Of a stretch of DNA of 64,000 bases, positions 1 through 7,927 are shown piece by piece. This DNA is from Streptomonospora nanhaiensis (lineage in GTDB: Bacteria; Actinomycetota; Actinomycetes; Streptosporangiales; Streptosporangiaceae). The position numbers were made by a program, and so were the translations under genes. The stretch spans positions 124,001 to 188,000 of the forward strand of contig NZ_CP113264.1 of assembly GCF_026642255.1 (NCBI RefSeq), written 5' to 3'. The first letter of the stretch is position 1. Each line of letters begins with the position of its first letter. The notes beneath the pieces are model-generated. The model was not told the DNA's origin. It saw only the letters and a program-made list of their open reading frames with translations, and did not search any database.

Positions 1-2864
1 TCGGCTACTTGTGGAGCGACGACCCGCCGCGTACCGCGCGTTCGGTCATCCAGGTCCAGATCTCCCACCTCCGCCGCATCCTCCCCGACAGCATCGCCAC
101 CACCTCGGGCGGTTACGCCCTGGACGTGGCCCCCGACACGGTCGACCTGCACCGGTTCCGGGGCCTCCGGGACGCCGCGGCCAAGGCCGAGCCGCAGGAG
201 AGGGCCGACCTGCTCGACCGCGCGCTCTCGTGCTGGCGCGGGGTGCCCTTCTCCGGGGTCGGTTCCGAATACCTCGACTACTCCGTGGTCGCCCCCCTGC
301 GCGAGGAGCGGTGGTCGGCCGTCGTCGGCTGGGCCACCTGCTCCCTGGAGCTCGGCCGCCACGCGGAGGTGGCCTCCCGCCTGACCCCCCTGGTCAGCGA
401 GGAGCCGTTCCGCGAGCGCCTGCACCACCTGCTCATCACCGCCCTGTGGCGGGACAACGAGCGGGCCAGGGCGCTCGCCGTCTACGAGGAGTTCCGCTCC
501 CGGCTCGCCGACGAACTGGGGGTCGACCCGGGCCCCGAGCTCACCGCCCTCCACGCCCGGATCCTCCAGGAGGACGCCGACCGGGAGGAGCCGGCGGCCG
601 GAGCGCCAACGGAATCAGGGTTTCGTTACCTGGTCCGCAACGACCTCCCCCGCGACCTCCCCGACTTCACCGGGCGGCAGGGTCCCCTGCGCCAGCTCGA
701 GGAGATGGCCGTCACCGGCGACGGAAGGGCCAAGGTCTGCGTCATCACCGGAGCCGGCGGCGAGGGGAAGACCACCACCGCGGTCCGTTTCGGTTACGAA
801 GCCGCGAAACGTTATACCGACGGCCAGCTGTTCCTCGACCTGTACGGCTACACCTCGAACAAGGAGCCCCTGGACCCCTCCTCGGCCCTCGGGGCCCTCC
901 TGCGCGCGGTCGGCGTCGAGCCCGAGGCGGTGCCCGAGTCGCTCGACGAGCGGTCGGCCCTCTGGCGGGCGACCCTCATGGGCCGCAAGGCGCTGCTCAT
1001 CCTGGACAACGCGGCGAGCTACGCGCAGGTCAGCCCCCTGCTGCTGTCCTCGCCGGGGGCCCTCACGCTGATCACCACCCGCAACGAGCTCTCCGGTCTC
1101 AGCGGCGCCCGGTTCCTCTCCCTCGGCATGTTCGACGAGGAGTCGTCGCTGGAACTCTTCGGCCGCATCCTGGGCGAGGAGCGCGTCCGGCGCGAGCCGG
1201 AGCAGGCCCGGGAGATCGTCCGCATCTGCGGGGGCCTGCCCCTGGCGCTCAGGGTCATCGCCGGCCGGATGCTCAGCCGGCCGAAGTGGTCCTTCTTGCA
1301 CGTGGCCAGGAGGCTGGGCGAGCAGAACCGCAAGTTCCGTGAGCTCCAGGTCGAGGGCCAGAGCGTCGAGGCCGCCATCGACCTCTCCTACCAGAGCCTC
1401 AACCCCGGGCAGCGCCACGCCTTCCTCACCCTGGGCCTGATGATCGGGAGCACCATCGACCTGGCCGGGGCCTCCGCGCTCCTGGACATGACGGTGGAGG
1501 ACGCCGACGACATCCTCCAGGAACTCGTCGGGATGTGCCTGCTCGACGAGCCCCAGGGCGACGTCTACCGGATGCACGACCTGATCAGGGAGTTCGCCCT
1601 GGACAGGGCGACGTCGGAGTTCGACGGGGCCACGGCGGACCGGTCCAGGGCCCGCCTGGCCGAGTACTACCTGGTGACGGCGCAGCACGCGGCCTCCCTC
1701 CTGGGTCCGCGCGTGCGGGACGCGGCCGAGGACGAGCGCCCCGGATACCGCACGGACCTCGGCGGCAGGGAGGACGCGGAGGGCTGGTTCTCCCTCCACC
1801 AGGAGAACCTCGCCGACACCATCGAGTACTTCGCCTCCAAGGACAACGAGGACCGCGCCTGGAAGATGGCCGAGGCCGTGTGGCGCTTCTACGCCCTCCA
1901 CGGTGAGATGGGCCTGCTGGTCAGCTCGCACGAGCGCGCTCTCCAGATCAACAGCAAGCAGGGCAACCAGCGCGGCCGTGCCGTGACCCTCATCGGCCTG
2001 GGGATCGCCCACTACATCTCCGGTCGCTTCGAGGAGGCCATGGCCTACCTCACCGAGGCGCACGGCCTGCTGGAGTCGGTGGGGGACCGGAGGGGCATCA
2101 TCCGCGCCCTGGGAAACCTCGGCATGGTCTACGAGAGGATGGGCCGCTTCGCGGACTCGGCCGCGGCCATCCAGGGGGTCCTGGACTACGCCTCGGAGCT
2201 CGGCAACGACCGGATCGAGGCCCTCCAGTGGGGAAACCTGGCCGTACTGCGCCAGACGCTCGGGGACCACCGGGAGGCGATCCGCTGCGCCGAGCAGGCG
2301 ATCCTCAAGTCGGTGGAGGAGGACCAGGCCGAGACGCGGGTGGTGGCCAAGCGCGTGATCGGGGAGGCCAGGACCGGCCTGGGCGAACTGGAGCTCGCCT
2401 TCCGGGACCTCAACGAGGCGCTCGAACTCTCCCTGCGGCTGCGCCTGGTCGCCCACCAGATCTTCGTCCGCAACTCCCTCGGACGGGCGTACCGGGCGGC
2501 GGAGTGCTGGGACGAGGCGATCGCGTCCCACACGGAGGCCCTGGCCCTCGCGGAGAAGTCCGGCGACCACAGCGGCGACGCCGAGATCCTCCACGACCTC
2601 GGTGTCACCTACGCGGTCGCGGGCCGGCCGGAGGAGGCGGCCGTCGAGCTGGAGAGGTCGCGGGCCGTCGCCGTCGACAGGAACGAGACGCACACGATCG
2701 CCTGCGCCGCGCTCGCCCTGGGCGGGCTGCCCGCACCCGCGGTGGCCCCGGACCGGGCCCACACGCTCCTCCGGGAGGCCGAGGAGATCTTCACGCAGCT
2801 GGGCCTGCCCGAGGCGGAGCAGGCGCGGGAGACCCTCGCGGCCCTCTCCGAGACCCTCAGCTGA
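1..2864 (+). CDS. SARP-family regulator with NB-ARC and TPR domains (5' partial)
   Basis: Pathway-type transcriptional activator of the AfsR/DnrI class fused to a STAND ATPase. The frame opens at base 3 and has no start inside the window, so the start codon and most of the winged-helix DNA-binding domain lie upstream; only its end (VIQVQISHLRRIL) is visible. Next comes a bacterial transcriptional activation domain (about visible residues 40-190), an NB-ARC domain with Walker A GAGGEGKTT, Walker B LLILDNA, GLPLALR and MHDLIREFA, and TPR-like helices to the C-terminus. 953 residues are visible. In the family, ATP binding and the TPRs gate activation. SARPs often sit in biosynthetic clusters, but nothing to the right looks like one. 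The last 8 bp overlap the opposing DUF2236 gene. Confidence 0.92.
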   Translation, partial: GYLWSDDPPRTARSVIQVQISHLRRILPDSIATTSGGYALDVAPDTVDLHRFRGLRDAAAKAEPQERADLLDRALSCWRGVPFSGVGSEYLDYSVVAPLREERWSAVVGWATCSLELGRHAEVASRLTPLVSEEPFRERLHHLLITALWRDNERARALAVYEEFRSRLADELGVDPGPELTALHARILQEDADREEPAAGAPTESGFRYLVRNDLPRDLPDFTGRQGPLRQLEEMAVTGDGRAKVCVITGAGGEGKTTTAVRFGYEAAKRYTDGQLFLDLYGYTSNKEPLDPSSALGALLRAVGVEPEAVPESLDERSALWRATLMGRKALLILDNAASYAQVSPLLLSSPGALTLITTRNELSGLSGARFLSLGMFDEESSLELFGRILGEERVRREPEQAREIVRICGGLPLALRVIAGRMLSRPKWSFLHVARRLGEQNRKFRELQVEGQSVEAAIDLSYQSLNPGQRHAFLTLGLMIGSTIDLAGASALLDMTVEDADDILQELVGMCLLDEPQGDVYRMHDLIREFALDRATSEFDGATADRSRARLAEYYLVTAQHAASLLGPRVRDAAEDERPGYRTDLGGREDAEGWFSLHQENLADTIEYFASKDNEDRAWKMAEAVWRFYALHGEMGLLVSSHERALQINSKQGNQRGRAVTLIGLGIAHYISGRFEEAMAYLTEAHGLLESVGDRRGIIRALGNLGMVYERMGRFADSAAAIQGVLDYASELGNDRIEALQWGNLAVLRQTLGDHREAIRCAEQAILKSVEEDQAETRVVAKRVIGEARTGLGELELAFRDLNEALELSLRLRLVAHQIFVRNSLGRAYRAAECWDEAIASHTEALALAEKSGDHSGDAEILHDLGVTYAVAGRPEEAAVELERSRAVAVDRNETHTIACAALALGGLPAPAVAPDRAHTLLREAEEIFTQLGLPEAEQARETLAALSETLS

Positions 2865-3672
2865 CGATCCTCCGGAGCCTCCGCGCACGGCGCGGTCCCA
2901 GCCACCCGCCGCTGCGGCGCATGGACCACAGGGACAGGGTGACGGGCAGGAAGCGCACGGGCCGGGGCACCCGGGGGTACACCGCCCGGGCCACCCGCAC
3001 GACCCGGTCGAAGCGGCGCTGCCGTGCGTCCGACCACGGGATGCGGAACTGCTCGCGCAGGTCCGGGGGGAGCAGCCCGCCGGCCAGCAGCAGCTGGGCC
3101 CTCATCAGCGGGCGCAGGGGCGCGGAGGCGGGGTGGAAGAGCTCCCGGGTGATGCTCCGTGCCTCCTCTCCCACGCGGAGAGCGCGCATGCCCGCCTCCC
3201 AGTAGGCGTCGAACTCCGCCGGGGTGGCGGGCCACTCCTCCTCCGGCAGGCCCAGCGCGGTGGCGAACGCCGACGCCTCGCGGAGGAAGGCGGCGTACTC
3301 CTCCGCACCGAGTTCCCCGAACACCATCGCGTTCAGCCGGGACGAGGAGTGGAACAGGGTGGCGGCCACCCACAGCAGCAGGTCGTGGTCGAGAGCCCGG
3401 TAGCCGGGGCCGGTCACCTTCTGGTGCATGGCTCGCACGATGGCGTGCAGGCGCCGCTTCTCCTCCTCGGTGCCGTAGATCGTGCCGTACACGAAGTAGA
3501 GCGTGCCGAGCAGGCGGGCGAACGGCCGGGACGCGAAGGAGCTGTGGTCGTGGACCCCCCGGGCGACGCTGGGGTGGGCGATCTGGAGCAGCACGGCGTA
3601 GCCCGCGCCGCCGAGGGCGCACGCCTCCCCGCCGGCCCGGCGCAGGGGTGTCTCATCGGATGATCGGCCCAT
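2857..3672 (-). CDS. DUF2236 oxygenase-like protein (MpaB/latex-clearing fold)
   Basis: A 271-residue protein of the DUF2236 family, which includes the fungal MpaB oxygenase and bacterial rubber oxygenases that bind heme b. Family-like features are the N-terminal helices (LLQIAHPSVARGVHDHSSF), the central RAMHQKVTG segment and the DHDLLLWVAATLFHSS histidine region, where heme ligands usually lie. No signal peptide is visible, so it is probably cytosolic or membrane-associated. The substrate is unknown. A TACCAT hexamer 7 nt before the ATG suggests a leaderless transcript. Its 3' end overlaps the end of the SARP gene, so the two convergent genes share no terminator. Confidence 0.85.
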   Translation of the reverse strand: MGRSSDETPLRRAGGEACALGGAGYAVLLQIAHPSVARGVHDHSSFASRPFARLLGTLYFVYGTIYGTEEEKRRLHAIVRAMHQKVTGPGYRALDHDLLLWVAATLFHSSSRLNAMVFGELGAEEYAAFLREASAFATALGLPEEEWPATPAEFDAYWEAGMRALRVGEEARSITRELFHPASAPLRPLMRAQLLLAGGLLPPDLREQFRIPWSDARQRRFDRVVRVARAVYPRVPRPVRFLPVTLSLWSMRRSGGWLGPRRARRLRRIVS

Positions 3673-3679
3673 GCCTGGG

Positions 3680-3685
3680 ATGGTA
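3680..3685 (-). promoter_or_regulatory. Leaderless -10 element of DUF2236 gene
   Basis: TACCAT (TANNNT) on the minus strand, 7 nt upstream of the ATG at 3672. In actinobacteria this spacing puts the transcription start at or beside the A of the start codon. No Shine-Dalgarno sequence is present. Confidence 0.5.
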
Positions 3686-3778
3686 CGACAACGGGCCGTG
3701 CCCTGTGCGGGACGCGCGTCCGTCCGCCCGGCGGTACGCCCGGTCCGCGGCCGGGGTGGCAGGGCGGGCGCACGCTGT

Positions 3779-4834
3779 TCAAGGGCCGAGCGAGCGGAAC
3801 ACCCCGGGGCTGGTCAGGGCGTCGGTGTTGTCCACGAGCTGGTCGACCGCGCCCACCGGCGGCCGATCCGCGAGCTCCGGGTCCGCCACCCTTTCCGACA
3901 GCGCGGTGGCGAACCGGGCGGCGTCGAGCACGGGCCAGGGGCGGTCGTGGAAGGGGCGGGGGCGGGTGTCCAGGCGCGCGGCGAGACCTGTCCGGTTCTG
4001 CCTCTCGCCGACCAGGGCGCAGGCGTCGGCGAGCGCCGCGGGGTCCGCGTCCAGCCCCCGGGTCAGGAGCGGGGTGAGTTCGGCCGTGTCGGGAAGCCGG
4101 GAGAAGGCGCTGCCCAGCCACTTCGGGTACGGCGGGTAGTGCCGGGCGAGCAGCAGGGCCAGACGCATGAGGTCGCGGACCAGGCGTGCGGCCACCACCC
4201 GCGCGCCGAGCACGTCGCCCACCTCGGCGCAGCGGCCGACGAACGCCTCCTCCTGGGCGATCCGCTGCCACTGGCAGGCCAGCACGTACCTCCACACGTC
4301 GTCCGGATACCAGTCCAGGGCCTGCCGGGACCGTGTGAGGTCGCCCGCCGAGTCGTGGAAGACGGCGCCGCCCACCGCCTCCGCCAACCGCTGCGTGGGG
4401 GTGGCGAGCCAGTCGCTGACGGACACCCCGCACCGGGGGTCGAAGCCCAGGTGGGCGCCGAACCAGGCGCCGGGGTCGACGACCTCCACCCGGTGGTGCC
4501 CGCCGGGGTGGTCGGCGTCCGGGAGCCATGTCTGCGGAGGGCCGTCGCCGGGGGCGAACCGGACGGGCCAGCCGCGCACCCGCTCGGGGAGGCGCTCCTC
4601 GAGCAGCTCCAGCACCCGGGACCTGGCGCCGGGGTCGGAGACGAAGAGCTGGAGGCGCGGTCCCCAGCCGTGGTCGGTGGAGCGCGCGGTGTCCAGTCCG
4701 AGGACCTCCGAGCCGGGACCCACCAGCGCGGCGGCGTACGGGAGGTCCGGGTGCTCGGCCCGGAGGAGCGGGGCGACCGCCTCCGAGTACAGGGCGCGGG
4801 ACAGGTCGAGGCCGGGAAGGAAGTCTGGCGGCAT
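3779..4834 (-). CDS. DUF4037 domain protein
   Basis: A 351-residue protein resembling the DUF4037 family of predicted nucleotidyltransferase-like proteins. Features are the N-terminal FLPGLDLSRALYSEAVAPLL, a core with DTARSTDHGWGPRLQLFV (acidic and His residues in the place expected for a nucleotidyltransferase active site) and a helical C-terminal half with DVWRYVLACQWQRIAQEEAF. Its substrate is not known. The ATG has TAGGCT 7 nt upstream on the same strand, so it is probably leaderless. It stands alone between DUF2236 (same strand) and the divergent LPMO gene. Confidence 0.8.
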   Translation of the reverse strand: MPPDFLPGLDLSRALYSEAVAPLLRAEHPDLPYAAALVGPGSEVLGLDTARSTDHGWGPRLQLFVSDPGARSRVLELLEERLPERVRGWPVRFAPGDGPPQTWLPDADHPGGHHRVEVVDPGAWFGAHLGFDPRCGVSVSDWLATPTQRLAEAVGGAVFHDSAGDLTRSRQALDWYPDDVWRYVLACQWQRIAQEEAFVGRCAEVGDVLGARVVAARLVRDLMRLALLLARHYPPYPKWLGSAFSRLPDTAELTPLLTRGLDADPAALADACALVGERQNRTGLAARLDTRPRPFHDRPWPVLDAARFATALSERVADPELADRPPVGAVDQLVDNTDALTSPGVFRSLGP

Positions 4835-4841
4835 GCCGGTG

Positions 4842-4847
4842 AGCCTA
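4842..4847 (-). promoter_or_regulatory. Leaderless -10 element of DUF4037 gene
   Basis: TAGGCT on the minus strand, 7 nt before the ATG at 4834, matching the TANNNT leaderless pattern seen at several genes here. Confidence 0.5.
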
Positions 4848-5401
4848 GACGGGCGCTGCCGTGAGGGCGACGGGGTTCGACCGGGTCCACCGCCCGCAGG
4901 CCGACGCGGTCCCGTCCCGGTGCGGGGCGAGAGGGGCCCGTGGGGCGGGGTAAGAAAATTATGTCTTCAAGGACAGGTCTGGTGCTGAACGTCCCACCTG
5001 GGGACATTGGTATAGCAGTGACGCGGCAGACCGCGGCCCCATTCTGTTAAGTATCTTTCCAGTTCATGGCTCTGGTGCCGTGGAGGCGACGGCAGGACCA
5101 GCCCGCGACCGGGCCGAATGGGCGGTCCCAGCGGTACGGGTGGGACGCGGTACCCCCTCGTAACAGGAGTCTTGACGTCCGGTTACGGGGTGCTTACCGT
5201 CTTCCGCAACGGTTGGAGAGGACATTCCGGGGACGCCCGGAGTCTCCAGGACAGAGCTGTCCGACGTTCGCAGGGAATATCCGAGCCCTCGTGGACGCCC
5301 TCCGCCCCCCTGGACCGGAGACGGTCCGGGTCACCCCCGCTACGAGACCCGACCGGGCCGCAGGGCCGGCAGGGGATCGTGACCCGAACAGAAGGGCCCC
5401 C
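4848..5401. other. Intergenic region upstream of LPMO
   Basis: About 550 bp without a convincing gene. It includes a locally AT-richer stretch near 4955-5060 (TAAGAAAATTATG and TTGGTATAGCAG are the most promoter-like pieces). This is the likely control region of the LPMO gene. I looked for the TGGTCTAGACCA-type repeat of DasR-controlled chitin genes and did not find a good copy. Confidence 0.5.
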
Positions 5402-5923
5402 ATGAAGACCCGCAACAGAATCCGCTCCGCCTCGGCCGTCGCCGCCGCCACCGCGATGATCTTCACCCTCATGCCCGCTGGCACCGCCAGCGCACACGGC
5501 TACGTCTCCGCCCCCGCCAGCCGCCAGGCGCAGTGCGCCGCCGGCGTCGTCGAGTGCGGTGACATCCAGTGGGAGCCGCAGAGCGTCGAGGGCCCCAAGG
5601 GCCTCACCGACTGTGCGGGCGGCAACAGCAGGTTCGCCGAGCTCAGGGACGACAGCCTCGGCTGGAACGTCACCGAGGTCGGTACCAACCTGACCTTCAC
5701 CTGGACCCTCACCGCCATGCACTCCACCGCCACGTGGGAGTACTTCGTCGGCGGCCAGCGCGTCGCCAGCTTCAACGACAACGGCGCCCGCCCGCCGTCG
5801 ACCGTCCGCCACAACGTGGACCTGTCCGGCTACAACGGACGCCAGAAGGTCCTCGCCGTGTGGAACGTCGCCGACACCCCCATGGCCTTCTACTCCTGCG
5901 TCGACGTCAACATCCGCAGCTAG
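5402..5923 (+). CDS. Secreted AA10 lytic polysaccharide monooxygenase
   Basis: A copper-dependent LPMO that oxidatively cuts crystalline chitin or cellulose outside the cell. The 173-residue precursor has a Sec signal peptide (Arg-rich start, hydrophobic core, MPAGTASA), cleaved so that His32 becomes the mature N-terminus (HGYVSAPASRQ). The copper histidine brace is His32 plus His107 in TLTAMHSTATWEYF. Four cysteines (near 45, 52, 71 and 167) could form two disulfides. It is a minimal single-domain enzyme with no carbohydrate-binding module. The ATG at 5402 is chosen because it yields the signal peptide, although the frame is open further upstream. Chitin versus cellulose preference cannot be told from the sequence. 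Confidence 0.93.
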   Translation: MKTRNRIRSASAVAAATAMIFTLMPAGTASAHGYVSAPASRQAQCAAGVVECGDIQWEPQSVEGPKGLTDCAGGNSRFAELRDDSLGWNVTEVGTNLTFTWTLTAMHSTATWEYFVGGQRVASFNDNGARPPSTVRHNVDLSGYNGRQKVLAVWNVADTPMAFYSCVDVNIRS

Positions 5924-6063
5924 CCCGAGCGGCTGCACCGGGGCCTCGGGCCCGGCCCACGGCCGGACCGGGGCCCGCCCCGTGTCCGGGCCCGGGTGGT
6001 CCGGGGCGCGGGCGCGCCGACGAGCGGCCGGCTGAAACGTCGACTCATGGCAACCACGGCGCG

Positions 6064-6082
6064 ACAGTGCACAACAGTGCAC
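6064..6082. repeat. 10-bp-phased direct repeat ACAGTGCAC
   Basis: ACAGTGCAC occurs at 6064-6072 and again at 6074-6082, a 10-bp period that would place both copies on the same face of the helix. It lies between the end of the LPMO gene and the tRNA-Pro terminator. It could be a small operator; no nearby start codon explains it. Confidence 0.35.
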
Positions 6083-6089
6083 GCGGGAC

Positions 6090-6130
6090 AAAAAAAGAGT
6101 GGCCACCCAGTAGCTGATATCTACTAGGTG
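6090..6130 (-). terminator. Terminator of tRNA-Pro
   Basis: Read on the minus strand: stem CACCTAGTAG / CTACTGGGTG (9 of 10 pairs, 7-nt loop, 6104-6130), followed after a few bases by a run of seven T (6096-6090). A second hairpin, GACCAGG/CCTGGTC (6140-6163), lies between it and the tRNA. This is the natural 3' end of the tRNA transcript. Confidence 0.6.
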
Positions 6131-6169
6131 ACCACCTTTGACCAGGTATAACACTCCCTGGTCACTTGT

Positions 6170-6242
6170 CGGGGTGGCGGGATTTGAACCCACGACCTCT
6201 TCGTCCCGAACGAAGCGCGCTGCCAAGCTGCGCTACACCCCG
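6170..6242 (-). tRNA. tRNA-Pro (CGG)
   Basis: A complete 73-nt cloverleaf on the minus strand: acceptor CGGGGTG/CACCCCG, D-stem GCGC/GCGC, anticodon stem CTTCG/CGAAG with loop TTCGGGA (anticodon CGG), and T-arm GTGGG-TTCAAAT-CCCGC. CCA is not encoded. It reads CCG, a frequent proline codon in this GC-rich genome. Confidence 0.96.
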
Positions 6243-6324
6243 AAGCAACGAGCCCAAGTCTAGCGGACGTACGGAGTGCGCGCGAACGGGTTGCGGTCGG
6301 GACGGGGGAGGGGCCCGCCGTGGG

Positions 6325-7245
6325 TCAGGAGGGGGCCACGATGTCCAGCAGGGAGGCCTCCGGGCGGCAGCAGAACCGCACGGGGGCGTACGGGGAGGTG
6401 CCCAGGCCGCCGGACACGTGCAGCCACGCGTCCGCGTACTCGTGGAGGCCCCACGCCCGCCGCCGGTCGATCCCGCAGTTGGTGACGAGCGTCCCGTAGA
6501 ACGGCAGGCACAGCTGGCCGCCGTGGGTGTGCCCGGCCAGGAGCAGCTGGTAGCCGTCGGCGGCGAACCGGTCGAGGTTGGACGGTTCGGGGGAGTGGAG
6601 CACGCCCAGGCGCAGGTGCGCCGTCGGGTCGGCCGCCCCGGCGACCTTCTCGTAGCGGTCGAGCTTGATGTGCGAGTCGTGCACGCCGGCGAGGGCGACG
6701 TCGAGTTCGCCCGCCTTCAGCGAGCCCTTGCGGTTGTTCAGGTCCAGCCAGCCGGACGCGGACATGGCCGCGCCGAGCTCGCGCCAGGGCAGGTCCGGCA
6801 CGCGGCGCTTGTTGTAGTCGGTCTTGCTGGTCCGCCAGAGGTAGCGGGCCGGGTTCTTCAGCTGGGGGGAGAACAGGTCGTTGGACCCGTACACGAATGC
6901 CCCGGGCCGGTCCAGCAGCGGCCCCAGGGCGTCGATGAACGGCCCCACCGCGTCCGGGTGGGCCAGTGAGTCGCCCGTGTTGACGACCAGGTCCGGCTCG
7001 TAGGCGTCCAGCCCGCGGATCCAGTCGATGAGCATCCTGCGGCCCGGCGTCAGGTGCGCGTCGGACAGGTGCAGGATGCGCAGGCGCGGGCTCCCCGGGG
7101 GGAGCAGGGGCAGTTCGTAGCGGCGCAGCCGGAACCAGTTGCGCTCGATCACCGAGGCATAGGTCAAGCCGGCGACCCCCACCGCGCCAGTGATCGCCGC
7201 CGCGCGCCCCACGCGGCGCAGGAGTTGTCTGTTGTCGACGCCCAT
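6325..7245 (-). CDS. Membrane-anchored metallophosphoesterase
   Basis: A 306-residue calcineurin-like phosphoesterase that would use two metal ions to hydrolyse phosphoesters; the substrate is unknown. Metal-site motifs in order: SDAHLTP, NTGDS, GSND (in place of the usual GNHD), a His in GVHDSH, and GHTHGGQ. A hydrophobic N-terminal helix (AAAITGAVGVAGLTYASVI) probably anchors it to the membrane with the catalytic domain outside. The ATG at 7245 follows a strong AAGGAGG site, so the longer open frame upstream is not used. In M. tuberculosis a related gene (Rv3683) lies beside ponA2, as here with one gene (yqeY) inserted. Confidence 0.9.
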   Translation of the reverse strand: MGVDNRQLLRRVGRAAAITGAVGVAGLTYASVIERNWFRLRRYELPLLPPGSPRLRILHLSDAHLTPGRRMLIDWIRGLDAYEPDLVVNTGDSLAHPDAVGPFIDALGPLLDRPGAFVYGSNDLFSPQLKNPARYLWRTSKTDYNKRRVPDLPWRELGAAMSASGWLDLNNRKGSLKAGELDVALAGVHDSHIKLDRYEKVAGAADPTAHLRLGVLHSPEPSNLDRFAADGYQLLLAGHTHGGQLCLPFYGTLVTNCGIDRRRAWGLHEYADAWLHVSGGLGTSPYAPVRFCCRPEASLLDIVAPS

Positions 7246-7332
7246 CCGGCCCTCCTTCGTTGTAGGACCGATCGTCGCAGACCCGGGGCGCCCCCGCGCG
7301 CAAACCGTTGGTGGCGCCGCCGGATACCGCCG

Positions 7333-7338
7333 TAGGAT
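7333..7338 (+). promoter_or_regulatory. Leaderless -10 element of yqeY
   Basis: TAGGAT, 6 nt upstream of the ATG at 7345; no ribosome-binding site precedes the start. Confidence 0.5.
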
Positions 7339-7344
7339 CGGTGC

Positions 7345-7800
7345 ATGTCCGAACTCAAAGACCGCCTCAAGAACGACCTGACCACCGCCATGAAGGCGCG
7401 TGACAAGGTGCGCACCGGCACCCTCCGCATGGTCCTGGCGGCCATCTCGACCGAGGAGGCCGCGGGTTCCTCGCAGCGCTCCCTCGGCGACGACGAGATC
7501 ATAAAGCTGCTGACCCGCGAGGCGAAGAAGCGCCGGGAGGCGGCCGAGGCGTTCGACACCGGCGGTCGGCCCGACCAGGCCGAGGCCGAGCGAGTCGAGA
7601 GCGCGGTCATCTCCGAGTACCTGCCCCGCCAGCTGACGGACGACGAGCTCGCCGCGCTGGTGGCGGACGCCGTCGCCGAGACCGGCGCGGACAACCCCCG
7701 TGCGATGGGCCAGGTGATGAAGGTCCTCAACCCGAGGATCGCCGGCCGGGCCGAGGGCTCCCGCGTGGCGGCCGAGGTCAAGCGCCGGCTCGCCGGCTGA
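7345..7800 (+). CDS. GatB/YqeY domain protein
   Basis: A 151-residue full-length YqeY protein, related to the tail domain of the GatB subunit of the tRNA amidotransferase. Family features are SELKDRLKNDLTTAMKARDK at the start, VLAAISTEEA, the SEYLPRQLTDDEL segment and the C-terminal DNPRAMGQVMKVLNPRIAGR. Its role as a stand-alone protein is not settled; tRNA-related binding is an inference from the fold. It is divergent from the metallophosphoesterase and converges on the PBP gene, from which a strong hairpin separates it. Confidence 0.92.
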   Translation: MSELKDRLKNDLTTAMKARDKVRTGTLRMVLAAISTEEAAGSSQRSLGDDEIIKLLTREAKKRREAAEAFDTGGRPDQAEAERVESAVISEYLPRQLTDDELAALVADAVAETGADNPRAMGQVMKVLNPRIAGRAEGSRVAAEVKRRLAG

Positions 7801-7873
7801 CCGGTTCCCCGCCGGGGGTGCGGCCCGCTCGACGCGGGCGGGCCCCCGCGGCCGGGTCCGCCCCGTGGACGCG

Positions 7874-7909
7874 CGAGGGGGCGGCGGTGTCTCCACCGCC
7901 GCCCCCTCG
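7874..7909. terminator. Bidirectional terminator between yqeY and PBP
   Basis: A perfect 16-bp stem (7874-7889 with 7894-7909) and a 4-nt loop, placed between two convergent genes. There is no long T run, as is common for actinobacterial terminators. Confidence 0.75.
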
Positions 7910-7927
7910 TTCCGTCACAGGCCCGGG

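Noticed and set aside
615..2888. Open frame of 757 codons on the minus strand
   Set aside because: Antisense shadow of the SARP gene; composition follows the third-position GC of the real gene and no domain is visible.
4848..5401. DasR/chitin-type operator upstream of the LPMO gene
   Set aside because: Only partial GGTCTGG-like pieces; no complete inverted or direct repeat of the known type.
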